A DNA stretch of 64,000 bases, taken from contig NC_016622.1 of the NCBI RefSeq assembly GCF_000283655.1, forward strand, positions 124,001 through 188,000, given 5' to 3'. The notes beneath the pieces are model-generated. The model saw nothing but the letters and a program-made list of their open reading frames with translations, was not told the DNA's origin and ran no database searches. Shown piece by piece: positions 45,482-57,372 of the stretch; positions within the stretch are counted from its first letter, which is position 1; the number at the start of each line of letters is the position of its first letter. The translations under genes and the position numbers were made by a program. The DNA is from Azospirillum lipoferum 4B (lineage in GTDB: Bacteria; Pseudomonadota; Alphaproteobacteria; Azospirillales; Azospirillaceae).

Positions 45482-46235
45482 GGGTGCCTCTCCTCCCCCA
45501 GACCCACGACGGAGTCACCTTGGCTCCAGGGTCTTCAACCGGACCTGCAGGAAATAGTTGCGGGGTGGCCGGCTCTGCCCCTCTTCCGTGTCCCGAGCCC
45601 CGGCGGCCGGTGGCGACTCGGGGTCGGGAATGGCCGGCTTTTCGAGTCGCCCCATGGATTCCACCGGCTTGCTTCGAGTCGCAGCGCAACGAATCGGTGG
45701 TGGGTGCAACGGGGCGTAGGCAACAAGATGTTGATTTTCACCGCAACGAAGCTCTGGCGGTTGGCCGCGTTTTGCGCTCTAATCGGGGGGTGGCGCCGTC
45801 CGGTTCAACAGGGACGGTGAGTCGAGTGCCTACAGTTTGTGCCTCGCGGCTGCGATGCGGCCCGCCACCACCGCCTCAAAAAATTGCTTGGCAGGTGGGA
45901 ACAGGATCCCCGGTCACGGGTTGAACACCACAGGATCAAGGTTTTGAGGTGGTCGGTGATGTCAACCACAATATCTAGCAGAGTGGGGCTTGCTTGCCCC
46001 GGTCGTGCTGGCTAGGATGCAGCCCACGTGACCCGGCCGGCCCCGAGCGGCGGCCCCGGTCGGCAGCACAGCGGCGACGGCGGACAGTCGGGCATCGGGC
46101 CTCCTGTTCGTACGGCGCCATCTGCGTTGCCGGGCCGGACGGCGGACAGGACCGCCGGCCGCTCGTCAGGACGGGTCGCACCATATTTCCATTCGAGTCC
46201 GCTGCGGCGGGCTCCAAGCAGGGGACAGTGTCATC
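45482..46235. other. Long intergenic region upstream of nrdJ
   Basis: 754 bp without a convincing gene. One sequence similar to an NrdR box, CACAATATCTAG in the context ACCACAATATCTAGCA (45965-45980), matches the 10-base core of the NrdR consensus (CwATATaTwG) at nine of ten positions and lies about 255 bp before the nrdJ start. No cobalamin riboswitch B12 box could be found by eye. The rest is GC-rich sequence, probably 5'-leader. The stretch 45500-45760 shows nothing identifiable. Confidence 0.4.
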
Positions 46236-49976
<3,741 letters not shown>

Positions 49977-50029
49977 GCCTTCTCCCTGGCGGCGCTCCAT
50001 CGGAGTGCCATGGGGCGATGGACGATGAA

Positions 50030-50064
50030 AGGGGAGGGAGCGGGAGACCGCTTCCTCCCTTTTG
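50030..50064 (+). terminator. Terminator of nrdJ
   Basis: AAGGGGAGGGAGCGG pairs, with one mismatch, with CCGCTTCCTCCCTT around a GAGA loop, followed by TTTTGCTT. It lies 54 bp after nrdJ and argues that the next gene starts downstream of it. Confidence 0.75.
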
Positions 50065-50237
50065 CTTGTGCACAAACGGATCCGCGCGTCACTGCTTGGA
50101 CTCATTCCGGTGTGCTTGTGCCAGCAGGGTCCGAAAGCGACGAGCGCTTGACCGCGCCGCGTGTGTTCATGTTAGCTGACTCTCCCGGGAGCGCCGGCGC
50201 GGCGTTCCCCGATGGATGTCCGGGGGGATCAGGGGTC

Positions 50238-52499
50238 ATGGATTCGGCCGGGGCAGTGCTGGACGACCGTCTGCCGTCCGATCGCCTGTTGCGGGTGACC
50301 GCTGCGCAATGGAGCGCGGCACTGGTCTGGACCGTGGCCGACGGAACCATCGTCGGTGCCAATCCGGCATTCGCCTGCCTTGCCGGCTGTCCGCTCGACA
50401 GCATGATCGGCCGGTCGCTGCCCGCCCTGCTCGACATTGGCGGACGCGACTGGCGGACGGTGTGGGACGGGGCGCAGGGCGACCATCCGCCGCCCGGCAG
50501 CGGCGCGCTCTGCCTGCCGCGCCGCGATCCGGTGCCGGTCGACCTGCACTGGCAGCATCTGGCCGACGGCGCGGACACCCTGATTCTGTGCGAGATGCGC
50601 GGTTTCGACGAACGCGAGCGGGCGGAGGCGGTGGCCCGCCTGCAGCAGGACGTGCTGGAACTGGTGGCCGCCGGCCGGTCGCTGAAACAGGTTCTGGACT
50701 TCCTGTGCCGGCAGGTGGAGGCCTGCGCGCCGGAGGTCACCTGTTCGGTGATGCTGCGCGACGACGAGAACCGCATGCGGGTCGCCGCCGCCCCGTCGCT
50801 GCCCGGCGCCTATGCCGCCGCCATCGACGGGCTGCCCATCGGGCCGGATGTCGGCTGCTGCGGCAGCGCGATGAGCCGGGGCGAGGCGGTGATGTCCGCC
50901 GACATCGCCGAAGATCCGCGCTGGGCCCCCTATCGCGAGGTGCCGCTGGCCCATGGGCTGGCCGCCTGCTGGTCCAACCCGATCAAGGGGCGCAATGCCC
51001 GGATGCTGGGCAGTTTCGCGCTCTATTACCGGGAACCGCGTCCAGCCGCCCCCTTCCACCGGCGGCTGGTGGAAGCCTGCGTGCATCTGTGCGCGCTGGC
51101 CATCGAGCATGACCGGGCGCGGGCGGAGATCAACCGGCTGGCCTATTTCGACACGCTCACCGGACTGCCCAACCGCCAGCTTCTGGCCGACCGCGCCACT
51201 GCGGCGCTGGCGCTGGCCGGACGCACGCGCCAGCCGGTGACGCTGGTGTTCCTGGACGTCGACCGCTTCAAGACCATCAACGATTCGCTGGGCCATGCGG
51301 TCGGCGACCAGCTGCTGGTGGAGGTGGCGAACCGCCTGCGCCGCCTGTTCATCGAAGGCGACACGCTGGCCCGGCTGGGCGGGGACGAGTTCGTGGCGCT
51401 GCTGCCGGGCTGCGACGCCGCCCATGCCTCGCTGCTGGCCGAGCGGGTGCTCGCCAGCCTGTCGGTGCCGCTGACGGTGGCCGACCTGACGCTGACCCCG
51501 ACCGCCAGCATCGGCATCGCCGTGCATCCCGACGATGGCATGGATTTCGACACGCTGCTGCGCCAGGCCGATGCGGCGATGTACCGGGCCAAGCAGGCCG
51601 GCCGCAACCGCTGCCACTTCTTCCGCCGCGATATGAATGAACAGGCGGTGCGCCGGCTGGAGATGGAGGCGGCACTGCGCGAGGCGCTGGACCGGCAGGA
51701 GGGCGGCGGCGCAAGCGAGGCGGCGGGCGAATCGGGGTTCGAGTTGCATTACCAGCCGCAGGTGCGGCTGAAGCCGCACTGCCTGTACCGGGTGGAGGCG
51801 CTGATCCGCTGGACCCACCCGCGCTGGGGAGCGGTGCCGCCGATGGAGTTCGTGCCGCTGGCCGAGGAATGCGGGCTGATCGACCGGCTGGACGGCTGGG
51901 TGCTGGAGACGGCGGTGGCGCAGCTCGGCCGCTGGCGTGCCGCCGGGGTGCCGGTGCCGGGGCTGGCGGTCAACGTCTCCGCCGTCCGCTTCGCCCGCGG
52001 CGACCTGCCGGACCAGGTCCGCTCGGTGCTGGCCGCCAACGGCATCCCGGCCAATGACCTGACGCTGGAGATCACCGAAAGGCTGATGATGTCGGAGGAG
52101 GCCGGAGCCCACGACGCGCTGGATGCCCTGCATGCGCTGGGTGTCACCCTGTCGATCGACGATTTCGGCACCGGCTATTCCTCCTTGAGCTACCTGAAGC
52201 GCTTCCCCGTCGGCGAACTGAAGATCGACCGCAGCTTCGTCAAGGAGCTGGACATCGACGCCGCCAACCGGCCGCTGGTGCGCGCCATCATCCAGATCGG
52301 CGAGGCGCTGGGCCTGACCGTCGTGGCCGAAGGGGTGGAGCGCGAGGCCCAGCACCGCATGCTGGAGGCGGAAGGCTGCGCCATCGGCCAGGGATACCGC
52401 TTCGCCCGGCCGATGCCGGCGGCGGCGCTGGCGGACTGGCTGGCGGGGGAGGGTAAGCACTGGGTGGAGTGTCCGGCCAACGCCTGCTTCAGCATCTGA
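50238..52499 (+). CDS. PAS-GAF-GGDEF-EAL cyclic-di-GMP signalling protein
   Basis: A 753-residue cytoplasmic protein with four domains. PAS is about 20-125 (VWTVADGTIVGANPAFACL), GAF about 150-295 (with VGCCGSAMSRGEAVMSADIAEDPRWAPYR). GGDEF is about 305-460, with intact RLGGDEFVALLP, so diguanylate cyclase activity is possible. EAL is about 490-740 with YRVEALIRWTHP, ITERLMMSEEAG, and SIDDFGTGYSSLSYLKRFP, so phosphodiesterase residues are also kept. Both halves appear catalytically competent, so it may be bifunctional. ATG 50238 (MDSAGAVLDDRLPS) follows GGGGGA; ATG 50169 is also in frame, and anything further upstream lies in the nrdJ terminator. Ligand of the sensory domains unknown. Confidence 0.92.
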   Translation: MDSAGAVLDDRLPSDRLLRVTAAQWSAALVWTVADGTIVGANPAFACLAGCPLDSMIGRSLPALLDIGGRDWRTVWDGAQGDHPPPGSGALCLPRRDPVPVDLHWQHLADGADTLILCEMRGFDERERAEAVARLQQDVLELVAAGRSLKQVLDFLCRQVEACAPEVTCSVMLRDDENRMRVAAAPSLPGAYAAAIDGLPIGPDVGCCGSAMSRGEAVMSADIAEDPRWAPYREVPLAHGLAACWSNPIKGRNARMLGSFALYYREPRPAAPFHRRLVEACVHLCALAIEHDRARAEINRLAYFDTLTGLPNRQLLADRATAALALAGRTRQPVTLVFLDVDRFKTINDSLGHAVGDQLLVEVANRLRRLFIEGDTLARLGGDEFVALLPGCDAAHASLLAERVLASLSVPLTVADLTLTPTASIGIAVHPDDGMDFDTLLRQADAAMYRAKQAGRNRCHFFRRDMNEQAVRRLEMEAALREALDRQEGGGASEAAGESGFELHYQPQVRLKPHCLYRVEALIRWTHPRWGAVPPMEFVPLAEECGLIDRLDGWVLETAVAQLGRWRAAGVPVPGLAVNVSAVRFARGDLPDQVRSVLAANGIPANDLTLEITERLMMSEEAGAHDALDALHALGVTLSIDDFGTGYSSLSYLKRFPVGELKIDRSFVKELDIDAANRPLVRAIIQIGEALGLTVVAEGVEREAQHRMLEAEGCAIGQGYRFARPMPAAALADWLAGEGKHWVECPANACFSI

Positions 52500-52854
52500 A
52501 ACATTTGCGGAGGAAATGATCCCGTTTTTCTTTGGATTAACGGGGTACTTCGTCCGCATTTCACCATTCGAATCGGTACTTATGCGGATCCGCCGGAGTA
52601 ATGGGGATCCGGCCAATACGATATAGTCGCAACGCTCCTTTGCCGGCGAAGCGCAGGTCATCCCGGTCCAGACCACGCGACTGTCTTGTGTCCCAACGTT
52701 TGGGGCGATAGAAGGTCCACTCAGCGGCATGTGCGGTCAAGCAAACTGACCACGGTGTCCCGCTGAGCGGATCGGACCCGCCCGGCGGATCGCCCGTGGA
52801 GCACAAGGGGAGCACCCGCATGCCGGACGACCATGGGGCGAGAGGAATTCCGCG
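52500..52854. other. Leader region upstream of ppdK
   Basis: 355 bp without a gene. It contains a nested stem at 52720-52767: CTCAGCGG pairs with CCGCTGAG, enclosing GGTCA/TGACC around a short loop. This could be a leader structure or protein-binding site controlling ppdK. The AT-richer part near 52500-52590, with CCCGTT and AACGGG arms, may be a weak terminator of the GGDEF-EAL gene. I see no other structure. Confidence 0.35.
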
Positions 52855-55548
52855 ATGGCGAGCCAGGGTGAATCCAAGTGGGTCTACAGCTTCGGGGCCG
52901 GTGCCACCGAAGGACGGGCCGATATGAAGAACCTGCTGGGCGGCAAGGGCGCCAATCTGGCCGAGATGGCCAATCTTGGCCTGCCCGTTCCGCCGGGCTT
53001 CACGATCACCACCGAGCTGTGCACCTATTTCTACGCCAACGGCCGTTCCTATCCGCCGGAGCTGACGGCGCAGGTGAACGCCGCCATCGCGCGGCTGGAA
53101 CAGGCGATGGACGCCAAGTTCGGCGACCCGGTCAACCCGCTGCTGGTGTCGGTCCGCTCCGGCGCCCGCGCCTCGATGCCGGGCATGATGGACACCGTCC
53201 TGAACCTGGGCCTGAACGACGCAACCGCCGCCGGCCTCGCCAAGCGGTCGGGCGACGGCCGATTCGCCTATGACAGCTATCGCCGCTTCATCCAGATGTA
53301 TTCCAACGTCGTCCTCGACGTTGAGCATCACCATTTCGAGGACATCCTCGACAACCACAAGCGCGACAAGTCCTACACCCTCGACACCGACCTGTCGGCC
53401 GAGGATTGGCAGGCGGTGATCGAGGACTACAAGAAGGCGGTCGAGCGCGAGCTGGGCAAGCCCTTCCCGCAGGATGTGCAGGAGCAGCTGTGGGGCGCCA
53501 TCGGCGCCGTCTTCGGCTCGTGGATGAACGCCCGCGCCATCACCTACCGCAAGCTGCACGACATCCCGGCCGACTGGGGCACCGCGGTCAACGTGCAGTG
53601 CATGGTCTTCGGCAACATGGGCAACGACTGCGCCACCGGCGTGGCCTTCACCCGCAACCCGTCGACCGGCGAGAACGCCTTCTACGGCGAATATCTGGTC
53701 AACGCCCAGGGTGAGGACGTCGTCGCCGGCATCCGCACGCCGCAGCACCTGACCGTCGCCGGCAAGATCGCCAACAAGTCCGACCTCCCCGCCATGGAAG
53801 AGGTGATGCCGGAGGTGTTCAACCAGCTGAACGAGGTCCGCCTCAAGCTGGAAAAGCACTACCGCGACATGCAGGACATCGAGTTCACCGTCCAGCAGAA
53901 CAAGCTGTTCATGCTGCAGACCCGCAACGGCAAGCGCACCGCCCCGGCCGCGCTGAAGATCGCCGTCGATCTGGCGAACGAAGGCGTCATCGACCAGAAC
54001 GAGGCGGTCCGCCGCATCGATCCGGCCTCGCTCGACCAGCTGCTGCACCCGACGCTCGACCCCAAGGCCGACCGCAAGGTGATCGCCAAGGGCCTGCCGG
54101 CTTCCCCCGGCGCCGCCTCCGGCAAGGTGGTGTTCACCGCCGACGAGGCCGAGCAGATGGCCGGCAAGGGCGAGTCGGTGATCCTCTGCCGCATCGAGAC
54201 CTCGCCCGAGGACATCCACGGCATGCACGCCGCCCGCGGCATCCTGACCAGCCGCGGCGGCATGACCAGCCACGCGGCGGTGGTTGCCCGCGGCATGGGC
54301 CGTGCCTGCGTGTCGGGCGCCGGCGACCTGCGCATCGACTACAAGACCAAGCAGATGTCGGTGCGCGGCGTCGCCGTGAAGGAAGGCGACATCCTGACCA
54401 TCGACGGCTCCACCGGCGAGGTGATGCTGGGCGAGGTGCCGACGATCCAGCCGGAGCTGTCGGGCGACTTCGCCACCCTGATGGGCTGGGCCGACGGCAT
54501 CCGCCGGATGAAGGTCCGCGCCAACGCCGAAACCCCGCTGGACGCCCGCACCGCGCGGAAGTTCGGCGCCGAGGGCATCGGCCTGTCGCGCACCGAGCAC
54601 ATGTTCTTCGACCCGGAGCGCATCCTGGCCGTCCGCGAGATGATCCTGGCGGAGGACGAGGCCGGCCGCCGCAAGGCGCTCGCCAAGCTGGAGCCCTTCC
54701 AGAAGAAGGACTTCGTCGATCTGTTCACGATCATGGCCGGCCTGCCGGTGACGATCCGCCTGCTCGACCCGCCGCTGCACGAGTTCCTGCCGAACACCGA
54801 CGAGGACATGGCGGAGGTCGCCAAGGCCACCGGCACCGACCCGCTGCGGGTGCGCCACCGCACCATCCAGCTGCATGAAGCGAACCCGATGCTGGGCCAT
54901 CGCGGCTGCCGTCTGGGCATCTCGTACCCCGAGATCTACGAGATGCAGGCCCGCGCCATCTTCGCCGCCGCTGCCGAGGTCGCCAAGACCACCGGCGAGG
55001 CCGTCATTCCCGAAGTGATGATCCCGCTGATCATCACGAAGAAGGAGTTCGACATCCTCAAGGCGGTGATCGACCGCGCCGCCGAGCAGGTGAAGGCCGA
55101 GACCGGCGTGACGGTGGAGTATCTGACCGGCACGATGATCGAGATCCCGCGCGCGGCCCTGAAGGCCGGCGAGATCGCCGAGTCGGCGGAGTTCTTCAGC
55201 TACGGCACCAACGACCTGACCCAGACCACGCTGGGCCTGTCGCGCGACGACGCCGGCAGCTTCCTGCCGGAGTACCAGCGCCAGGGCATCCTGGAGCAGG
55301 ACCCGTTCCAGTCGCTGGACGTCACCGGCGTCGGCGAACTGGTGGAGATCGCCACCGAGCGCGGCCGCAAGGTTCGCCCGGACATCAAGCTGGGCATCTG
55401 CGGCGAGCATGGCGGCGACCCGGCCTCGATCTCCTTCTGCGAGAAGGTCGGGCTGACCTATGTCTCCTGCTCGCCCTACCGCGTGCCGATCGCCCGCCTC
55501 GCCGCCGCCCAGGCCGCGCTGCACAGCGACACGGTCAAGCGCGACTGA
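52855..55548 (+). CDS. ppdK: Pyruvate, phosphate dikinase
   Basis: An 897-residue PPDK catalysing reversible conversion of pyruvate, ATP and phosphate to PEP, AMP and pyrophosphate. It has the ATP-grasp nucleotide-binding domain at the N-terminus (LLGGKGANLAEMANLGLPVPP, then VSVRSGARASMPGMMDT), the swivelling phosphohistidine domain with catalytic His in SRGGMTSHAAVVARGMGR (about 455-475), and the C-terminal TIM barrel binding PEP (LGISYPEIYEMQARAI, YGTNDLTQTTLGLSRDD, GICGEHGGDP). ATG 52855 follows GAGAGGAA. It is monocistronic with its own terminator. It supports gluconeogenesis or PEP cycling. No regulatory kinase gene is nearby. Confidence 0.98.
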   Translation: MASQGESKWVYSFGAGATEGRADMKNLLGGKGANLAEMANLGLPVPPGFTITTELCTYFYANGRSYPPELTAQVNAAIARLEQAMDAKFGDPVNPLLVSVRSGARASMPGMMDTVLNLGLNDATAAGLAKRSGDGRFAYDSYRRFIQMYSNVVLDVEHHHFEDILDNHKRDKSYTLDTDLSAEDWQAVIEDYKKAVERELGKPFPQDVQEQLWGAIGAVFGSWMNARAITYRKLHDIPADWGTAVNVQCMVFGNMGNDCATGVAFTRNPSTGENAFYGEYLVNAQGEDVVAGIRTPQHLTVAGKIANKSDLPAMEEVMPEVFNQLNEVRLKLEKHYRDMQDIEFTVQQNKLFMLQTRNGKRTAPAALKIAVDLANEGVIDQNEAVRRIDPASLDQLLHPTLDPKADRKVIAKGLPASPGAASGKVVFTADEAEQMAGKGESVILCRIETSPEDIHGMHAARGILTSRGGMTSHAAVVARGMGRACVSGAGDLRIDYKTKQMSVRGVAVKEGDILTIDGSTGEVMLGEVPTIQPELSGDFATLMGWADGIRRMKVRANAETPLDARTARKFGAEGIGLSRTEHMFFDPERILAVREMILAEDEAGRRKALAKLEPFQKKDFVDLFTIMAGLPVTIRLLDPPLHEFLPNTDEDMAEVAKATGTDPLRVRHRTIQLHEANPMLGHRGCRLGISYPEIYEMQARAIFAAAAEVAKTTGEAVIPEVMIPLIITKKEFDILKAVIDRAAEQVKAETGVTVEYLTGTMIEIPRAALKAGEIAESAEFFSYGTNDLTQTTLGLSRDDAGSFLPEYQRQGILEQDPFQSLDVTGVGELVEIATERGRKVRPDIKLGICGEHGGDPASISFCEKVGLTYVSCSPYRVPIARLAAAQAALHSDTVKRD

Positions 55549-55574
55549 GCCGGTTCGGGTAGCTGAAACGATTT

Positions 55575-55608
55575 CGGCCCTCTTCCCGCAAGGGAAGGGG
55601 GCCGTTTC
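55575..55608 (+). terminator. Terminator of ppdK
   Basis: CGGCCCTCTTCCC pairs, with one mismatch, with GGGAAGGGGGCCG around GCAA, followed by TTTCGTTTT. Its 3' end overlaps the start of direct-repeat copy A. Confidence 0.8.
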
Positions 55609-55687
55609 GTTTTGGGGGCGGGGTTGGGTGGGTGGAACAGCGTGGAACAGATTTCGGGGGAGTGTTCACTGTTCCATCCGGGGCGCC
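55600..55687. repeat. 88-bp direct repeat, copy A
   Basis: This copy begins at the ppdK terminator tail (GGCCGTTTCG) and ends GGGGCGCC. Inside, GGTGGAACAGCGTGGAACAG faces TGTTCACTGTTCCATCC, making an imperfect palindrome. About ten mismatches distinguish it from copy B at 56058-56145 over 88 bp by eye. The two direct copies flank the XRE antitoxin gene. Confidence 0.8.
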
Positions 55688-55696
55688 GTAGACGGC

Positions 55697-56017
55697 TCAG
55701 CGCTGGGAACCGGCGGTCAACTCCCCGATGCCCGTCAGCTTGAACGCCCCTTTTCCCGGCAGGGAAACCCGCAATTCCAACTCCCCGCCCGCGGCTTCCA
55801 CGAAGCGCCGCAGGGTGGACAGATACAGGTCGGTCCGCTTCTCGATCTGGTGGACGGTCGGCTGCTTCACGTTCAGGGTTTCGGCAACCTGACCCTGGGT
55901 CAGTTCCGCCAATCCGTCGATCTCGGCCAGCATCCCGGCGGCCCGTGCGTCCACGGCGGCGCGCTCGTCGTCGGTCATCTCGGAGAGGATCTGGTCGAAC
56001 GGGACCGTCGCGGTCAT
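55697..56017 (-). CDS. XRE-family antitoxin-like regulator
   Basis: A 106-residue HTH protein of the HigA/XRE antitoxin type. Residues about 35-75 (LAELTQGQVAETLNVKQPTVHQIEKRTDLYLSTLRRFV) are a typical XRE helix-turn-helix plus the YLSTLRRFVEAAGGELELRVSLPG stretch found in toxin-linked antitoxins. The start ATG 56017 overlaps the stop (TGA, 56015-56017 region) of a short upstream reading frame ending YDDHLSDLKGARP, which has the look of a toxin C-terminal tail. The rest of the toxin is missing and replaced by repeat copies B and C. It therefore appears to be an orphan antitoxin. Confidence 0.85.
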   Translation of the reverse strand: MTATVPFDQILSEMTDDERAAVDARAAGMLAEIDGLAELTQGQVAETLNVKQPTVHQIEKRTDLYLSTLRRFVEAAGGELELRVSLPGKGAFKLTGIGELTAGSQR

Positions 56018-56057
56018 GGCCTGGCTCCTTTCAGGTCGGAGAGATGGTCGTCATAGC

Positions 56058-56145
56058 GGCTGTTTCGTTTATGGGGCGGAGTTGGGCGGGTGGAACAGCG
56101 TGGAACAGGGTTCGGCGGGCTGTTCACTGTTCCATCCGGGGCGCC
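56058..56145. repeat. 88-bp direct repeat, copy B
   Basis: Same sequence class as 55600-55687, in the same orientation, starting exactly where the toxin-tail reading frame upstream of the XRE gene loses its own sequence. Together with copy A it encloses the XRE gene, which suggests insertion or duplication by recombination between them. Confidence 0.8.
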
Positions 56146-56164
56146 CGACCCGGCCTGCGGTGGT

Positions 56165-56227
56165 CGGATGGAACGTTTGGAACAGATTGGAACGGTTTTC
56201 CGGGGGCTGTTCACTGTTCCATCCGGC
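56165..56227. repeat. Partial third repeat, copy C
   Basis: CGGATGGAACG...GGAACAG...CTGTTCACTGTTCCATCCGG repeats the palindromic core of copies A and B, diverged in the left half. It lies 19 bp after copy B. Confidence 0.7.
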
Positions 56228-56377
56228 GGGGCAGGGGAGGGCGCAAGGGGGCGTGGCACCGTTGGCGATGCATGCAGGACATTCCTCGGGCGGTTGAGGC
56301 TTATAGTCCTATCATGGATGGCGGTTGGCGGTAAGGGAGGCGTGGAAAAGACGTGGCGGCTTGCCGGTGGGGCTGCG

Positions 56378-56648
56378 TCAGGGGCGGTTCTGTGCCCCGT
56401 GCCAGACACGCAGAATGGTGACGCGGGGCGGCGTCACGTCATAGACGATCACATAGGGATGGACCGCCACCAGTTCCCGCGCACCGTCTCGCCGAAGGTG
56501 GCCACGGTCAGGGAATTCGGCGAGGCTTTGCGCAGGGCTTCTGAGTCAGAGCGCAAAGCCGCCGGGTTGCTGCGGGATTGAAATGGCCGATATAGCTTCG
56601 GATCGCGATCAGATCGGCAATGGCGGCCGGAGCGAAGATTACTTCCAC
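56378..56648 (-). pseudogene. RelE/ParE-family toxin, frameshifted
   Basis: The reading frame opens at a GTG (56648) inside the antitoxin's last codons: VEVIFAPAAIADLIAIRSYI, then NPAATRRL, a good ParE N-terminus. It then meets a stop. The family continuation SLAEFPDRGHLRRDGARELV, then VHPYVIVYDVTPPRVTILRVWHG, is found in another frame ending with TGA at 56378-56380. Total length 271 nt is one base over a multiple of three, so a single frameshift has broken the toxin. The break lies between CTTTGCGC and GCGCAAAG (an 8-bp inverted repeat). Antitoxin is upstream and intact. Confidence 0.8.
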
Positions 56649-56812
56649 GACGGCGCAGGACACTCGTCTGCCGTGCCCCAACTGTCGAGCCAGTCGGCAA
56701 CGTCGCGCAGAGGAATAATCTGACCGGCGGCAACCAATGCGCGCGCCTCGGCAACAGCGCGTGTAAGCGCATCGTCATCGGTCGGTTCGAATGCTGTTGC
56801 GGGCTCGGCCAT
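56639..56812 (-). CDS. Antitoxin-like protein paired with the broken ParE toxin
   Basis: A 57-residue acidic protein (MAEPATAFEPTDDDALTRAV, then AEARALVAAGQIIPLRDVADWLDSWGT) whose C-terminal half resembles the short antitoxins that precede ParE toxins of the RelE superfamily, including the conserved VPHEEVVAWLxSWG-type motif as IPLRDVADWLDSWG. ATG 56812 follows AAGG. Its stop overlaps the GTG of the toxin gene, a standard antitoxin-toxin junction. As the toxin frame is broken, the pair no longer works as a toxin-antitoxin system, though the antitoxin might still bind DNA or other toxins. Confidence 0.75.
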   Translation of the reverse strand: MAEPATAFEPTDDDALTRAVAEARALVAAGQIIPLRDVADWLDSWGTADECPAPSWK

Positions 56813-57372
56813 GGGGCACCTTAAGTGCTGGATATATGTGGCGAACGTAGGTAGACCGCGGATCAAAATCTCACCTCTGCGGGTTCAAGCCGTTGATTTC
56901 GCCCTGCCTATGAGAGGCTTTGATTGACACTCTTATTCCAGGCAAAGAAAATGTCGGGCGGCTGAGGGTAGGAGATTGCGACGCCAGGAGTTATGCAGGT
57001 GGCGGGTCGCCACTGTCGGGGGCATTTGGTTCCCTCCGCTGGTGAGGAATGGGCGCAGTGCAGCATAGCATAGCATAGCTGGAGGTATTAAAATGTGGGT
57101 CGATGTTTCGGTCCAGTGTATCAGAGAAATCGTATTCTCCATCTAAGAAGATTTTGGCTGAGGCGCCATGGTATGATTTTATTATTTAATAGAAATATAT
57201 GCATCAATTTGGCGAAGAACAAATTTTCAGAATTGCCAAACGTTGAGTGGGGAAAACAGTGTTGCGAATTTTTTGGTGTGAGAGAAGTAAATGAACCTTA
57301 CATACTAACCGCATTTTAACTACTAAATTTCATAATGCAACAGGCTTCCTATAGGAATTGAGGGTTGCGAAT
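56813..57372. other. AT-rich gap before the GIY-YIG gene
   Basis: 560 bp where base composition drops sharply from GC-rich to AT-rich near 57100, marking the left edge of foreign DNA. A short tandem repeat, AGCATAGCATAGCATAGCT, lies near 57061-57079. A 74-codon frame at 57095-57319 has no ribosome site and no recognisable features. It probably contains the promoter for the next gene, but no clear -35/-10 pair stands out. Confidence 0.5.

Noticed and set aside
45700-46235. Possible cobalamin riboswitch upstream of nrdJ
   Set aside because: No B12-box-like sequence or conserved pairing could be found by eye.
56014-56409. A 131-codon minus-strand frame reading into the XRE gene
   Set aside because: Most of it translates repeat copies B and C; only its last 14 codons resemble a toxin tail, which is reported separately.
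57095-57319. A 74-codon frame in the AT-rich gap
   Set aside because: No ribosome site, no motif, unusual composition for a gene; treated as intergenic.
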